A stretch of 64,000 nt of DNA from Bog-159 sp963818855 (GCA_963818855.1 CAWFUH010000012.1:186001-250000); one strand, 5' to 3'; counted from the stretch's first letter, positions 52,028-63,215 are shown. The notes: generated by a model from the sequence alone, not told the origin. Numbers and translations: made by a program.

Positions 52028-52803
52028 CTCGCATCCCGGCTATCCTGCTGGCGGCCGCTTCTCTACCCGCTTCTTTACTAGTGGGGGCAGATCTGAAACC
52101 CGAGGCCGTCCAGGCTTACGAACGTTATAATCACGATACGGAAGCGCGCCTGGCAGCCTCCAAGCCGTTCTTGTGGGCGGATGCCTCACCGGAGCGTCTG
52201 CGGCTGGTCAAGCAGGGACAAACTGTCGTCGAACCCGCGAAAGGCGATGGCGACACCTTCGTCCCGGGAGCATCCATTCACGATTGGATCGGCGCCATCT
52301 TCATCCCGGGTGCAACGCTCGAAAAGGCCCTGGCGGTGCTGCAGGATTACGATCATCACAAAAGCATTTATAAGGACGTGCCGGAGTCGAAGCTGATCGC
52401 GCATAACGGCGACGAATTCAAATACTACCGGTTGCGGGCGCTTCACAACGGGCCGGTCAACGGAGTGTTCCGCACGGAGTTCCAGGCCCACTATCAGCAG
52501 ATCGATCCCGCGCGCTGGGTCTGCCAGACGCGCACTACGCGCGTGACCGAAATCGAAGACTACGGTAAGTCCAAAGCGCATGAATTGCAGCCGGGACATG
52601 GCAGCGGCTATCTGTGGCGTCTGAATGGCTACTGGCGCCTCGAGCAGCGCGACGGCGGCGTTTATCTGGAGTGCGAGAGTACCTCGCTGACCCGCGGCTT
52701 GCCGCCGATCATCGGCGCGCTGTTCGTTTCCTCCACGCATACCATTGAACGCGAGGGCTTAACCGCCACGTTGCAGGCCACGCGCGACGCCGCCCGGAAG
52801 TGA
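52024..52803 (+). CDS. Secreted SRPBCC/START-like protein
   Basis: 259 residues from GTG 52024 (GTGACTCGC) overlapping the previous stop. A signal peptide (VTRIPAILLAAASLPASLL) is followed by a domain with SRPBCC/START-like features: HDWIGAIFIPGATLEKALAV, then VPESKLIAHNGDEFKYYRLR and a C-terminal helix. This fold binds lipids or hydrophobic ligands. Overlap with the homoserine dehydrogenase gene (GTGA) keeps it in the operon. Assignment to SRPBCC is by eye. Confidence 0.6.
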   Translation: MTRIPAILLAAASLPASLLVGADLKPEAVQAYERYNHDTEARLAASKPFLWADASPERLRLVKQGQTVVEPAKGDGDTFVPGASIHDWIGAIFIPGATLEKALAVLQDYDHHKSIYKDVPESKLIAHNGDEFKYYRLRALHNGPVNGVFRTEFQAHYQQIDPARWVCQTRTTRVTEIEDYGKSKAHELQPGHGSGYLWRLNGYWRLEQRDGGVYLECESTSLTRGLPPIIGALFVSSTHTIEREGLTATLQATRDAARK

Positions 52804-53807
52804 ACCAACCCGTGAACAAAGGCGTGACCCGTCTGGCGCTGATCGGCTACGGCCATGTGGCGCGCGCACTGGCGCGGCTCTTGCGGCAGCAGCATGCGAA
52901 GTTCCCGTTTCGCATTACCGGTATCCACACGGCGCGGCATGGCACCGTGATCTCGGAGCGCGGTGTGCCGCCCGATCCGGAATTCGGCCCGGCGGCAGCC
53001 TCTATCGGCGAGTTCCTGGACGCGGCGCAAGCGGACATCGCGGTCGAATTGACCACCCTGAACCCGGCTACCGGCGAACCGGCCATCTCGCACATACGGG
53101 CCGCCTTCGCGCGGCGTATGCACGTGGTCACGGCGAACAAAGGCCCGATCGCGCACGCGTACGCGGACCTGCGCGACATGGCCACCCAGCAGCGCGTCGA
53201 GTTCCGCTTCGAATCCACCGTTATGGACGGCGCACCGGTGTTCAACCTGGCGCGCTACAACCTGCCGGGCGTGACCGTCGTGGGCTTCACCGGCGCGCTC
53301 AATTCCACTTCGAAGCTGGTGATCGAAACCATGGAACGGGGCGGCTCGTTCGAGGACGGCCTCGCCCTGGCGCGCAGCCTGGGCGTGACGGAAGCGGACG
53401 CCAGCTTCGACGTAGAGGGCTGGGACTCCGCCGCCAAGACCGCCGCGCTGGCCAACGTCCTGATGGACGCGCATACTACGCCGCAAGCCGTCTCCACGCG
53501 CGGCATCACCCGCCTCACGCCGGAGCGCATCGCGGAACTGGCGCGCGCCGGCAAGACCGTGCGCCTGATCAGCCGCGCCCGCCGCAATGCAGGCGGAATC
53601 TCGCTGCGCGTGCGCGCGGAAGTGTTAGACAAAACCGATGTGCTGGCATGCGTCGAAGGCACATCGAATGTGCTGCTGATACACACGGATTTGATGGGGA
53701 CCATCGGGACGGTGTCGATCTCGCCAGGTGTGGAGCAGACGGCCTACGGCGTCTTCGCGGACTTGGTAGACGTGGTTGGCAAATCGGCGCTAGCTGCGGG
53801 TGGGTAA
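52800..53807 (+). CDS. hom: Homoserine dehydrogenase
   Basis: 335 residues starting with GTG 52800. The NAD(P)-binding motif is LALIGYGHVARALARLL and the signature VVTANKGPIAHAYADLRD contains the family lysine. Conserved core: STVMDGAPVF and FTGALNSTSKLVIETM, then EGWDSAAKTAALAN, where the Asp of the substrate site lies. No ACT domain is present, so it is the short, feedback-insensitive type. It makes homoserine for Thr and Met. It is the last gene of a PadR-led operon, an unusual setting. Its 3' end overlaps the convergent DUF2442 gene by 18 bases. Confidence 0.92.
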   Translation: MNQPVNKGVTRLALIGYGHVARALARLLRQQHAKFPFRITGIHTARHGTVISERGVPPDPEFGPAAASIGEFLDAAQADIAVELTTLNPATGEPAISHIRAAFARRMHVVTANKGPIAHAYADLRDMATQQRVEFRFESTVMDGAPVFNLARYNLPGVTVVGFTGALNSTSKLVIETMERGGSFEDGLALARSLGVTEADASFDVEGWDSAAKTAALANVLMDAHTTPQAVSTRGITRLTPERIAELARAGKTVRLISRARRNAGGISLRVRAEVLDKTDVLACVEGTSNVLLIHTDLMGTIGTVSISPGVEQTAYGVFADLVDVVGKSALAAGG

Positions 53808-54065
53808 GGGTTCCGGCGCCGCGGGCGCGCCGCGCAGAAGGCCAGCTGTGCTCAGATCTTCGTCGACATCCGGCCAGTGGATACCATAACCCCCGCCGCT
53901 GACCATCCAATTTCGACGCTGTTCAGGCGTAGCGCCGAGGAGCCGTGGGTACCAGACCAAAGGAACGACTATCGTACGTCCATCGATGAGATCGACCGCC
54001 AACGTGTCCTCCGTGACGTGAACGCCTTTCACCTTTTCTCCTGGCTTAATTTCCGAATCGTGCAT
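53790..54065 (-). CDS. DUF2442-domain protein
   Basis: 91 residues from ATG 54065. VHVTEDTLAVDLIDGRTIVV and PRLLGATPEQRRNW, then GGYGIHWPDVDEDLS, match DUF2442, usually paired with a DUF4160 protein in toxin-antitoxin-like or mobile contexts. No DUF4160 gene is found in 54066-54174, so the partner may have been lost. The end overlaps the hom gene. Confidence 0.85.
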   Translation of the reverse strand: MHDSEIKPGEKVKGVHVTEDTLAVDLIDGRTIVVPLVWYPRLLGATPEQRRNWMVSGGGYGIHWPDVDEDLSTAGLLRGAPAAPEPLPTRS

Positions 54066-54174
54066 TATCGTCGCGATCCACGTGCACGTTATCCCATCCT
54101 CGATCGCCGGGCGCCGTGCCTATCGATGTGTTCGTTGCGGCTTCCTTCCATCTCGCCCTTCGGATCGGACGGCG

Positions 54175-54564
54175 TCACACGACTCGCAGCCCAAGGTGCC
54201 TGACGAACGGATCAAAATCCCGATCGCTATGCAGCAGGCTGTATCCGCTCTCGATGCATCGCGTAGCAATCACCGTGTCGATGGTCTTGCGCACCGTCAC
54301 GCCCAGGCCGCGCAAAACGCGGAAATTTTTTGCCGCCTGAATCGCGATCTCCATTCCGCCTAGTTCTACCACGTCGAGCGAAGTCAGCATTTTCCTGGCC
54401 AGGTCGAAATCTTGTTCGTTTTTGAAGCCCTGCAGAACCTCGGTCAAGATCAGATCGCCGACGGCCAAAAGTTCACGGCCAAGCAGCGTGTCGAGTTTTC
54501 CGGTCTGAGCAGTGGGCGTTCCGCTGAAGTAATCGATCCAGACGCTCGAGTCAACCAGTATCAA
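54175..54564 (-). CDS. vapC: VapC-type PIN toxin
   Basis: 129 residues. PIN-domain acidic residues appear in LVDSSVWIDYF (first Asp), LILTEVLQGF (Glu), RKTIDTVIATRC (Asp) and LLHSDRDFDPF (last Asp). A ribonuclease of the VapC class. Its ATG overlaps the vapB stop by four bases (ATGA), a hallmark of toxin-antitoxin pairs. Complete and apparently functional. Confidence 0.9.
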   Translation of the reverse strand: MILVDSSVWIDYFSGTPTAQTGKLDTLLGRELLAVGDLILTEVLQGFKNEQDFDLARKMLTSLDVVELGGMEIAIQAAKNFRVLRGLGVTVRKTIDTVIATRCIESGYSLLHSDRDFDPFVRHLGLRVV

Positions 54565-54755
54565 CGGTCGCTCCGCATGGCATGCAGGTCGCCTTGCCAG
54601 TCGAGCTTGCCGCGCAGCCGCCGGATCCCGGCCTGTCGGCTCAGCCGGAGCAGCGTGCGCAGGCCCTGGTCCACCGCTTCGCGCTTGGTCTTGATGCCGG
54701 TGGCGCGCAGCGTATCCCGCATCAGCTTGTCGTCAATCACGATGTTCGTGCGCAC
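54561..54755 (-). CDS. vapB: VapB-type antitoxin
   Basis: 64 residues from GTG 54755 (MRTNIVIDDKLMRDTLRATG). The N-terminus is a ribbon-helix-helix of the VapB family with GLRTLLRLSRQAGI, and the C-terminal tail KLDWQGDLHAMRSDR should wrap the toxin. The upstream region carries two ATGTGTATAAT repeats at 54777-54806. The antitoxin-first order and overlap with vapC are standard. Confidence 0.88.
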   Translation of the reverse strand: MRTNIVIDDKLMRDTLRATGIKTKREAVDQGLRTLLRLSRQAGIRRLRGKLDWQGDLHAMRSDR

Positions 54756-54776
54756 TGAGGTGTATCTCTGGTATCA

Positions 54777-54806
54777 ATTATACACATTGCCGAAGATTAT
54801 ACACAT
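54777..54806 (-). promoter_or_regulatory. Direct repeats with TATAAT upstream of vapB
   Basis: The 11-base sequence ATGTGTATAAT (minus strand) occurs at 54787-54777 and 54806-54796, spaced 19 bases start to start, about two helical turns. Each includes a TATAAT -10 box. They probably are the vapBC operator and promoter, through which VapB-VapC represses its own transcription. Confidence 0.65.
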
Positions 54807-54809
54807 CCG

Positions 54810-57362
54810 CTACAAACCCCGCGCCGAAGCCAAATAAACTGCATTCAGCAGAAACTTGAAAGTCCCGAAAGGCTGCCCCCGGAACTGCGGTCGAAACGCG
54901 AACAGCACCACGTGCCCGCTGCCGTAACGGGCATCTACGGCCGCTGCCTTACCCAGCACGGCCTTCTCGCCGCTGATGTAGCCGCTGGCCAGCAGATCCT
55001 TCGCGGCGAAGCGCGCCGCCACCCGTACTTCGCGGTCGTCCCGGTTGTATTCCGGCGCCAGGTTCACATCGAAAGCCTCGCCCCCGGTCACAAATGCAAT
55101 CGCCTCTTTCGGCATGCCGAACGCCATCGGCTCCGACGTATCCACCGTGATCCGCACCAGCGATCCCGGACACGAAAACGGCGCGCCACCCACATTCAAA
55201 AGCGGCAGCGGAAAGAAGTCCCGAGGCAGATCCGCAGCCGAATCGAGCGCGATCAGCGTGCCGCCCTCGCGTACGAATTTCTGCAACTGCGCGATGCCCT
55301 GCGCACCGATGCCGCCGGTGTACTCCGGCCTCTCCACCATCACCTCGGACTGCGCGCCCTCCCGCCGGAACGACATCTCGCCGTTACGCCAGCCGTTCAA
55401 AATCGACGTTGCCGATTGCGATGCCAGGATCAGGCTGTCGAACCGCGCGCGCAATTCGCCTTTGCCGAAATCGTCGTTGTGCAGCAGCGTGTAAGGCACG
55501 TGATAGCGGTCCAGCAGCCACTCGGTCCAGCCTTCGTCGGAATTGGCGGCCCAGGGCTGGTAGAGCGCCACGCGCGGCCGGCGCAGTTCGTATGCGGGTT
55601 TGGGCGCCGTTTCAGCCAATGTCACGCTGACGCCGAACTGGCGCGCAAAATTGTCCGCGCGCGCGCCGTTTTCCGTATACGCGCTGTCCACTTCAATCGT
55701 CCCGTCGGCTGCCCAGCGTACGGCGCCCTCGCGATCCATGAAAAACGACGTGGCCAGGAATGCGTCGTTCTCGCGATGATCGAGCAGCAGCACGGCGCCC
55801 CGTCCGGCCACCGCGCCTTGCGCGCGAAATTCATTCACGGGCTCCAAATCGGCGTCAAAATGGTCATCGATCCGGTCCACCATCACACCCATTTGCATGG
55901 GAAGGGTCCAGCCGGTAATGTCGTAGGGTTTTTCTTTCAGGTTCGGATAGCGCTGCGCTTCCAGCAGATCGATCAGGTAAGGGCGAAAAGGCTGCGCGGC
56001 CGGAATCACCAGTGTGCCGGCGCCATACGTTTGGTCATGCGCGCGAAACTCGGTGCGGGCGCGCCGCACTTCGATCCCCGCCAGCGACAGCCGCTCCAGG
56101 AAATCCCACGCGGTAGGCCAGTCCCATTGCTTCTCCGCGATGACATAAGCATACGGCTTGCCCTCCGCGCCCGCGGCGATAGCCTGTCGCGCCATCTGAT
56201 AGCTCTTCAATAAGTAGTCCGCGCGTCGCGTGGCGGCTTCGGCCAGCAGCGCCATGTCCGCTGTCAGCATGTAGTCGATGGCGTCCCGCAGGCCCCATTT
56301 GCCGCCCATCCAGGGATACTCGTAAAATATGGATGGTTCGCGCGTGGCCGCCCCATTGCCGAACGTCGCCTGCAGATCCTCCGCCTTGTAGGTCTTCGGC
56401 GTGGCGTAAGCGTAGCCGGCAGTCTCCGTCAGGATGCCGTGCATGTTGTGAAACGCGGGCGCCGAGCGCAGCCCGCCATTCCACCACGCATCGAAGCCGT
56501 AATACGACAGCACGCCCGGCTTGCGCTCGCGCGCGAAGCGCTCCCGCATGGCCGTGCCCAGTTCGTTGATGCCTTCCATCACCGCCGCGGGGATGTTCGG
56601 ATTCAGCGGTTCGGCATAAGGCGGCACGAAGATACGCGCCGGAAACGGCGGAGCCTGGTGCTGGTTGTATACGATCTGCGGAAACCATTCGCGAAACAGC
56701 AGGCGCGACACGTTGCGTGTCTCATCCAGGTTCAGCATGAACCAGTCGCGATTGTTATCGTGCCCGGCGTATTTCTGGAATAGCCAGGGCATGGGCGCCG
56801 TTTCATAGGGCGTCCCCACGTTCTGCCGGTACCAATGCGCCACCATATCCAGGCCGTCCGGATTGATCACCGGCACCTGCATCAGAATGACGTTGCGCCG
56901 GATCTCTTCGAACTCCGGGCTCTCGCTGGTGAGCATCCGGTAGGCCAGCAGCGGCGCTTGCTGCGCGGGCGCGACCTCGCTGGCATGCAGGCCGGAGTCG
57001 ATCCAAACGATCGCGCGTCCCTCCGCGGCCAGTGCGTCCGCCTCCGGCGCCGTGGCTTGCCCCAGCGCCAGCCTTGCGGAGACCTGGCGATAACGGTCCA
57101 GCTTCTTCAAATTTTCCGGCGCGGAGATGAAGGCGACGTACATGGGCCGCCCTTCCGAACTGCGGCCGAACTGTTCCAGGCGGATGCGGTCGCTCGATGC
57201 CGCCAGCTTCTGGAAGTATCCGTAGATTTCGGTCGTATCGGCCAGTTTATAGTCTTCGCCCGGCGTGTAGCCGAAATGCGATTCCGGAGTGGGAACGGCA
57301 GCCTGGCAGCAGTAGAGCGCCAGCCAAGCGGCGATTCCAAAACGTACGCATCGGGCAATCAT
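54810..57362 (-). CDS. M14-family zinc carboxypeptidase
   Basis: About 850 residues from ATG 57362 (MIARCVRFGIAAWLALYCC), a signal peptide; the upstream open frame is from a repeat. The zinc site is WIDSGLHASEVAP, where His and Glu bind zinc, and a later His occurs in VYNQHQ. The domain extends over residues 50-400, and a C-terminal half of unknown fold, with a ThuA-like or GATase-like flavour (ALDSAADLPRDFFPLP), follows. Secreted; cleaves C-terminal amino acids or peptidoglycan peptides. Downstream of GGT by 60 bases and a family C repeat. Confidence 0.85.
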   Translation of the reverse strand: MIARCVRFGIAAWLALYCCQAAVPTPESHFGYTPGEDYKLADTTEIYGYFQKLAASSDRIRLEQFGRSSEGRPMYVAFISAPENLKKLDRYRQVSARLALGQATAPEADALAAEGRAIVWIDSGLHASEVAPAQQAPLLAYRMLTSESPEFEEIRRNVILMQVPVINPDGLDMVAHWYRQNVGTPYETAPMPWLFQKYAGHDNNRDWFMLNLDETRNVSRLLFREWFPQIVYNQHQAPPFPARIFVPPYAEPLNPNIPAAVMEGINELGTAMRERFARERKPGVLSYYGFDAWWNGGLRSAPAFHNMHGILTETAGYAYATPKTYKAEDLQATFGNGAATREPSIFYEYPWMGGKWGLRDAIDYMLTADMALLAEAATRRADYLLKSYQMARQAIAAGAEGKPYAYVIAEKQWDWPTAWDFLERLSLAGIEVRRARTEFRAHDQTYGAGTLVIPAAQPFRPYLIDLLEAQRYPNLKEKPYDITGWTLPMQMGVMVDRIDDHFDADLEPVNEFRAQGAVAGRGAVLLLDHRENDAFLATSFFMDREGAVRWAADGTIEVDSAYTENGARADNFARQFGVSVTLAETAPKPAYELRRPRVALYQPWAANSDEGWTEWLLDRYHVPYTLLHNDDFGKGELRARFDSLILASQSATSILNGWRNGEMSFRREGAQSEVMVERPEYTGGIGAQGIAQLQKFVREGGTLIALDSAADLPRDFFPLPLLNVGGAPFSCPGSLVRITVDTSEPMAFGMPKEAIAFVTGGEAFDVNLAPEYNRDDREVRVAARFAAKDLLASGYISGEKAVLGKAAAVDARYGSGHVVLFAFRPQFRGQPFGTFKFLLNAVYLASARGL

Positions 57363-57373
57363 ATTATTCTCGC

Positions 57374-57416
57374 GTGGGGCAGGACTCCAGTCCTGCGGCG
57401 GGTCTCCAGACCCGCC
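57374..57416. repeat. Palindromic intergenic repeat, family C
   Basis: GTGGGGCAGGACTCCAGTCC followed by GCGGGTCT/CC/AGACCCGCC, a shorter version of the 47485-47555 element. It lies between the start of the M14 gene and the end of the GGT gene, four bases before the GGT stop. Confidence 0.82.
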
Positions 57417-57420
57417 ATGT

Positions 57421-59124
57421 TCAGTCATGCGCACGCGGGGCGAAGTACGCCGGCGCTTCCGGCACCGCCGCCCCATCCTTGCGCGGCGACGACGCGCCGT
57501 AGTTCACGCCCGCATCCGAATCGTGCAGCACCGCCTGTCCCCCGCCCATCCAGCCTGAGAAATCCGCGAGCACTTCCAGACTGTGGCCGCGCCTCGCCAG
57601 CGCTTCGCGCACCCCCGCTGGTACGCGGTTCTCGATCATCACGTCGCATCCGCCGAACGTCAGCTTGGTGAAACGCGGAGCCTCCAGCGCTGCCTGGATG
57701 TTCATGTTATAGTCCACCAGGTTCGAAACAAACTGCGCGTGCGCTTGCGCCTGGTTGTACCCGCCCATAATGCCGAAGCCGATGTGGATGTTGCCTTTCT
57801 CCATGAACGCCGGAATGATGGTGTGCAATGGCCGCTTGCGCGGCTCGAGCGCGTTGGGATGTTCCGGATCCATCTCAAACAGTGCGCCGCGATTCTGCAG
57901 GTGGAATCCGTAGTCGTCCACCACCACTCCCGAGCCGAAGCTCAAGTACACGCTCTGTATTAGCGATGCGATATTCCCGTCGCGGTCGACCACCGACAGA
58001 TAAATAGTGTCGCCCACCGTGGACGGCGGCTTTCCCGGCGCCGCCGCACAGTTCGCTTCGTCCCGCCGGATCAGCGCCGCGCGCTCCCGCGCATATTCCT
58101 TCGAAATCAGACCGGCGGTGGGCATGCGCGCAAATCGTGGATCGGCCACGTAGCGGCGCAGGTCCTCGTACGCCAGCTTCTGCGCTTCGATCTTGAAGTG
58201 CAGATCCTCCACGCTGGCCGGCGTGTAGTTGAATAACGGAATCGTCTCTAGGATGTTGAGCATCTCCAGCGCCGCGATGCCCTGGCTGTTCGGCGGCATT
58301 TCGTAGACTTTCCATCCGCGATACTCCGTGGACACCGGCTCAACCCATTCGGATTGAAACTCCGCCAGGTCTTCGGCCGACATCTTCCCGCCCAGCCGCC
58401 CCGAGGTTTTCACAATGCCCCGCGCGATATCGCCTTTGTAAAAAGCCGCCGCGCCCTGCGCGGCGATCAGCTTGTACGCCGCGGCCAAGCGCCGGTTGCG
58501 GAATATCTGCCCCACCGCGGGCGCCTTGTCTTCCGGCAGGAAGATATGCCGCCCCGCCTCATCACCCCATAGCTTGGAGGTCGCCGATTTCCAGGTTTCC
58601 TGAATGATTTCGGTGACGGGGAAACCCTCTTCCGCATAATAGATCGCCGGCTGGAACAATTCCCGCCAGCTCAACCGGCCGAAGCGCTTGTGCAGCTTCT
58701 CCCAGCCATCCACGCATCCCGGCACGGTGACTGATTGTATGCCGTCTTGCGGCATGGTAACGCGGCCCTGCGATTTCAGAAATTCGATGGTCAGCCCGCG
58801 CGGCGCCCACCCACTGGCGTTCAGACCGGTGAGCTTGCCCGTCTTGGCATCCCAATAGATGACGAAAAGATCGCCGCCGATGCCGCAGCTCATGGGTTCC
58901 ACCAGGCCCAGCAGTGCGTTCGCGGCGATCGCGGCATCGATCGCCGACCCGCCGCGCTCGAGCACCTGCGCGGCAGCCTGCGAGGCCAGCGTCTGGCTGG
59001 TGGCGGCGATTCCGTGCTTGGAAATTACCATGGATCGCGCCTGGCTGCGCTCTTGGGAATCGGCGGGCATGGCAATCCATAGTGCGGCGCCCCACAACGC
59101 CGCAATTCGTGGCATAAACCGCAT
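57421..59124 (-). CDS. ggt: Gamma-glutamyltransferase
   Basis: 567 residues from ATG 59124 (MRFMPRIAALWGAALWIAMP, signal peptide). The enzyme is an Ntn hydrolase which autoprocesses before a threonine; here STVGDTIYLSVVDRDG shows the catalytic Thr at about residue 373 (GDT). Substrate-binding residues GSGVVVDDYGF and HTIIPAF are present. It is periplasmic and hydrolyses or transfers gamma-glutamyl groups from glutathione-like thiols. A longer upstream frame begins at 59196 but lacks an obvious signal. Confidence 0.92.
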   Translation of the reverse strand: MRFMPRIAALWGAALWIAMPADSQERSQARSMVISKHGIAATSQTLASQAAAQVLERGGSAIDAAIAANALLGLVEPMSCGIGGDLFVIYWDAKTGKLTGLNASGWAPRGLTIEFLKSQGRVTMPQDGIQSVTVPGCVDGWEKLHKRFGRLSWRELFQPAIYYAEEGFPVTEIIQETWKSATSKLWGDEAGRHIFLPEDKAPAVGQIFRNRRLAAAYKLIAAQGAAAFYKGDIARGIVKTSGRLGGKMSAEDLAEFQSEWVEPVSTEYRGWKVYEMPPNSQGIAALEMLNILETIPLFNYTPASVEDLHFKIEAQKLAYEDLRRYVADPRFARMPTAGLISKEYARERAALIRRDEANCAAAPGKPPSTVGDTIYLSVVDRDGNIASLIQSVYLSFGSGVVVDDYGFHLQNRGALFEMDPEHPNALEPRKRPLHTIIPAFMEKGNIHIGFGIMGGYNQAQAHAQFVSNLVDYNMNIQAALEAPRFTKLTFGGCDVMIENRVPAGVREALARRGHSLEVLADFSGWMGGGQAVLHDSDAGVNYGASSPRKDGAAVPEAPAYFAPRAHD

Positions 59125-59144
59125 CAAGAGAAACGATGATAACA

Positions 59145-59168
59145 GAGCCGCGACCGTAAGGGAGCGGT
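59145..59168. repeat. Intergenic repeat, family D, reverse orientation
   Basis: GAGCCGCGACCGTAAGGGAG then CGGT is the reverse complement of the core of 20809-20860 (CCGCTCCCTCACGGTCGCGG). It lies between the divergent GGT and CHAD genes, in the likely promoter region. Confidence 0.6.
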
Positions 59169-59189
59169 TTGCTAATCTGTAACCAGACT

Positions 59190-60082
59190 GTGCCATATCA
59201 CCTGAGACCGCGCGAACCGGTACCGGCGGGCGTCCAGCGCATCGTCCGCGAAGAGATCGAATCGGCAGTCGGCCAGTTGACCTTCAAGAGAGAATCCGAT
59301 CTCGACGAAGCCATCCACGAAGCGCGCAAAGGCATCAAGAAAATCCGCGGCGTACTGCGCCTGGTACGGCCGCAATTGGGCGAAGTTTATACCCAGGCGA
59401 ATATCTATTTTCGCGATATCGGCTACCTGCTCTCGGAATTCCGGGATGCCGGCGCCATCGTCGAAACGTTCGATGCGTTGCGCCGGAAGTACCGCGCCGA
59501 ACTCGTACGCGGCGGCCTGTCTTCCATCCGCCGCGGATTAATCGCGCGCAAGAAGCAGAGCGAGCAGGAGGGCGGCATCCATAAAGTGCTCGAGGGCCTG
59601 GCTGCGCTGCTGCGCCGGTCGGCCGGGAACGTGGCGGCCTGGCCGCTCACCGCCGACGGCTTCGATGCCCTGGCCCCGGGACTCGAGGCCACCTTCCGCA
59701 GCGGCCAGAATGCGATGGCGCGCGCCCGCAAACGCCCCCTTCCTGTGCACTATCACGACTGGCGCAAGCGCGTGAAAGACCACTGGTATCATGTCCGGCT
59801 GCTCGAAGGCGTTTGGGATGGCACCATGCCGGGTTATGAAAGACGGCTCAAAGACCTGGAGACCTGGCTGGGCGACGATCACAACCTGGTGGTGCTGGAG
59901 GCTAAGGTCGTGGCCGAGCCGGACTATTATGGCAAACCGTCCGACATTGCCGTGTTCCGCCGATTGATCGGCCGGTATCACCAAGAACTGCGGCGCGATG
60001 CGCTGTCCATGGGCAAGCGCATCTACAGCGGAAAACCGCGCCAATTCTCGAGCAGCATGCGGCAGATGTGGGAGGGCGGGCT

Positions 60083-60086
<4 letters not shown>
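59190..60086 (+). CDS. CHAD-domain protein
   Basis: About 298 residues from GTG 59190 (GTGCCATATCAC); TTG 59169 in frame is an alternative. The CHAD helical repeats are evident, with conserved basic/His residues in DEAIHEARKGIKKIRGVLRL and LPVHYHDWRKRVKDHWYHVR. CHAD domains bind polyphosphate. The C-terminal KPRQFSSSMRQMWEGGL uses the family A repeat for its TAG stop at 60084-60086, and the end overlaps argG by four bases. No triphosphate-tunnel partner gene is adjacent. Confidence 0.87.
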
Positions 60087-61294
<1,208 letters not shown>

Positions 61295-61303
61295 ATAAGG
61301 CGA

Positions 61304-62281
<978 letters not shown>

Positions 62282-62473
62282 TACTATGTATAATCACACA
62301 AAATGCTAGCCGTGTCAATATTGGGCTATGTATTTGAAAATAAATGTTAATATGGCTCTGTTTGGCTGATAAACTTTCGACAGACGCTCCGGTGAAGCGT
62401 TCGATGAGAATTCTTTATGGGAATTCGCACCAGAACTGAAGGTTCACGAAGCTCCTGGTAGGATGGTAGAAGA

Positions 62474-62815
62474 ATGGGGAAGGACTTGATGAGGAGTGAG
62501 GCTCCAGCTGAACCACAACTACCGATTCGTCGGCTGATTGGCGAATTCATGTCTGCCGCTCCAGGGGTCGAGCGCGTGCTCGTCTCAAGCGATGAACGAG
62601 CAATCTGCGTGTGGAGTATTGTGAACAACCTTCCCGCGGACAAAGTGCACCAGATTTACGCCTGCGAACACATCCTGCTGGATCGTTTTCGTCAGATTAC
62701 TATTGATTTTCACGTCGTTGACAGACGTGATGCTCCAGCGGACGGTCTCATCCCCGGAGCGGAAACCATCTACATTGGCGAGCAAGGAACTGCACCTCTC
62801 CAAAGCGCTCGATAA
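62474..62815 (+). CDS. Hypothetical protein, partner of HEPN-like protein
   Basis: 113 residues from ATG 62474 (ATG 62489 also possible). The sequence IRRLIGEFMSAAPGVERVLV and HQIYACEHILLDRFRQITID followed by FHVVDRRD suggests an alpha/beta fold, but the GSxxxG motif of minimal nucleotidyltransferases is missing. The next gene overlaps it by 41 bases. Overlap with a HEPN-like gene hints at an antitoxin-like role. I do not recognise the family. Confidence 0.55.
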   Translation: MGKDLMRSEAPAEPQLPIRRLIGEFMSAAPGVERVLVSSDERAICVWSIVNNLPADKVHQIYACEHILLDRFRQITIDFHVVDRRDAPADGLIPGAETIYIGEQGTAPLQSAR

Positions 62816-63131
62816 CCAAGGCTTCGCCGAAAGTCTGGAAACCTCCGGTCGGGCGCAACGCGAATGGGGGCTGATCGTCCGGTTTTACTCCGCAGTGCAT
62901 TACATTGAAGCGTACCTGTCTGTTGTCAGCCGTGAATCAACAGGACATGCAGATCGGCGTCGTTTAATCAAGGAACGGCCCGAACTGGCAGCGATACAGG
63001 ATCATTTCCAGGATCTTTACAACTTGGCTTGGACTGCTCGCTACCTCTGCCTCGCGTGCCCGCTTCGCGATGTGCTGAGGGCACATGATATCCTCATCTC
63101 GGTGCAGCGCCACATTGAGGGTTTGCTCTAA
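62775..63131 (+). CDS. HEPN-like helical protein
   Basis: 118 residues from TTG 62775 (ASKELHLSKALDNQGF). REWGLIVRFYSAVHYIEAYL contains an R-x5-H spacing within the HEPN-type RX4-6H range, and later LIKERPELAAIQDHFQDLYN and ARYLCLACPLRD fit a helical bundle. HEPN proteins are often RNases of toxin-antitoxin or defence systems. It overlaps the upstream gene by 41 bases in another frame, indicating coupled translation. The TTG start is proposed from the frame, not from a clear ribosome site. Confidence 0.6.
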   Translation: MASKELHLSKALDNQGFAESLETSGRAQREWGLIVRFYSAVHYIEAYLSVVSRESTGHADRRRLIKERPELAAIQDHFQDLYNLAWTARYLCLACPLRDVLRAHDILISVQRHIEGLL

Positions 63132-63165
63132 CCGCCAACATGAAAAACGGCACGTCGAGTCATAG

Positions 63166-63192
63166 TTGCACCCGATCCCCCCTTGTTATAAT
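63166..63192 (+). promoter_or_regulatory. Promoter candidate for ispH
   Basis: A consensus -10 TATAAT at 63187-63192 is preceded by TTGCAC at 63166-63171 with a short 15-base spacer. The start codon lies at 63216, leaving a leader of about 17 bases. The spacer is shorter than optimal, so the -35 assignment is uncertain. Confidence 0.5.
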
Positions 63193-63215
63193 CAGATAAT
63201 TCAGTTCGACACCAC

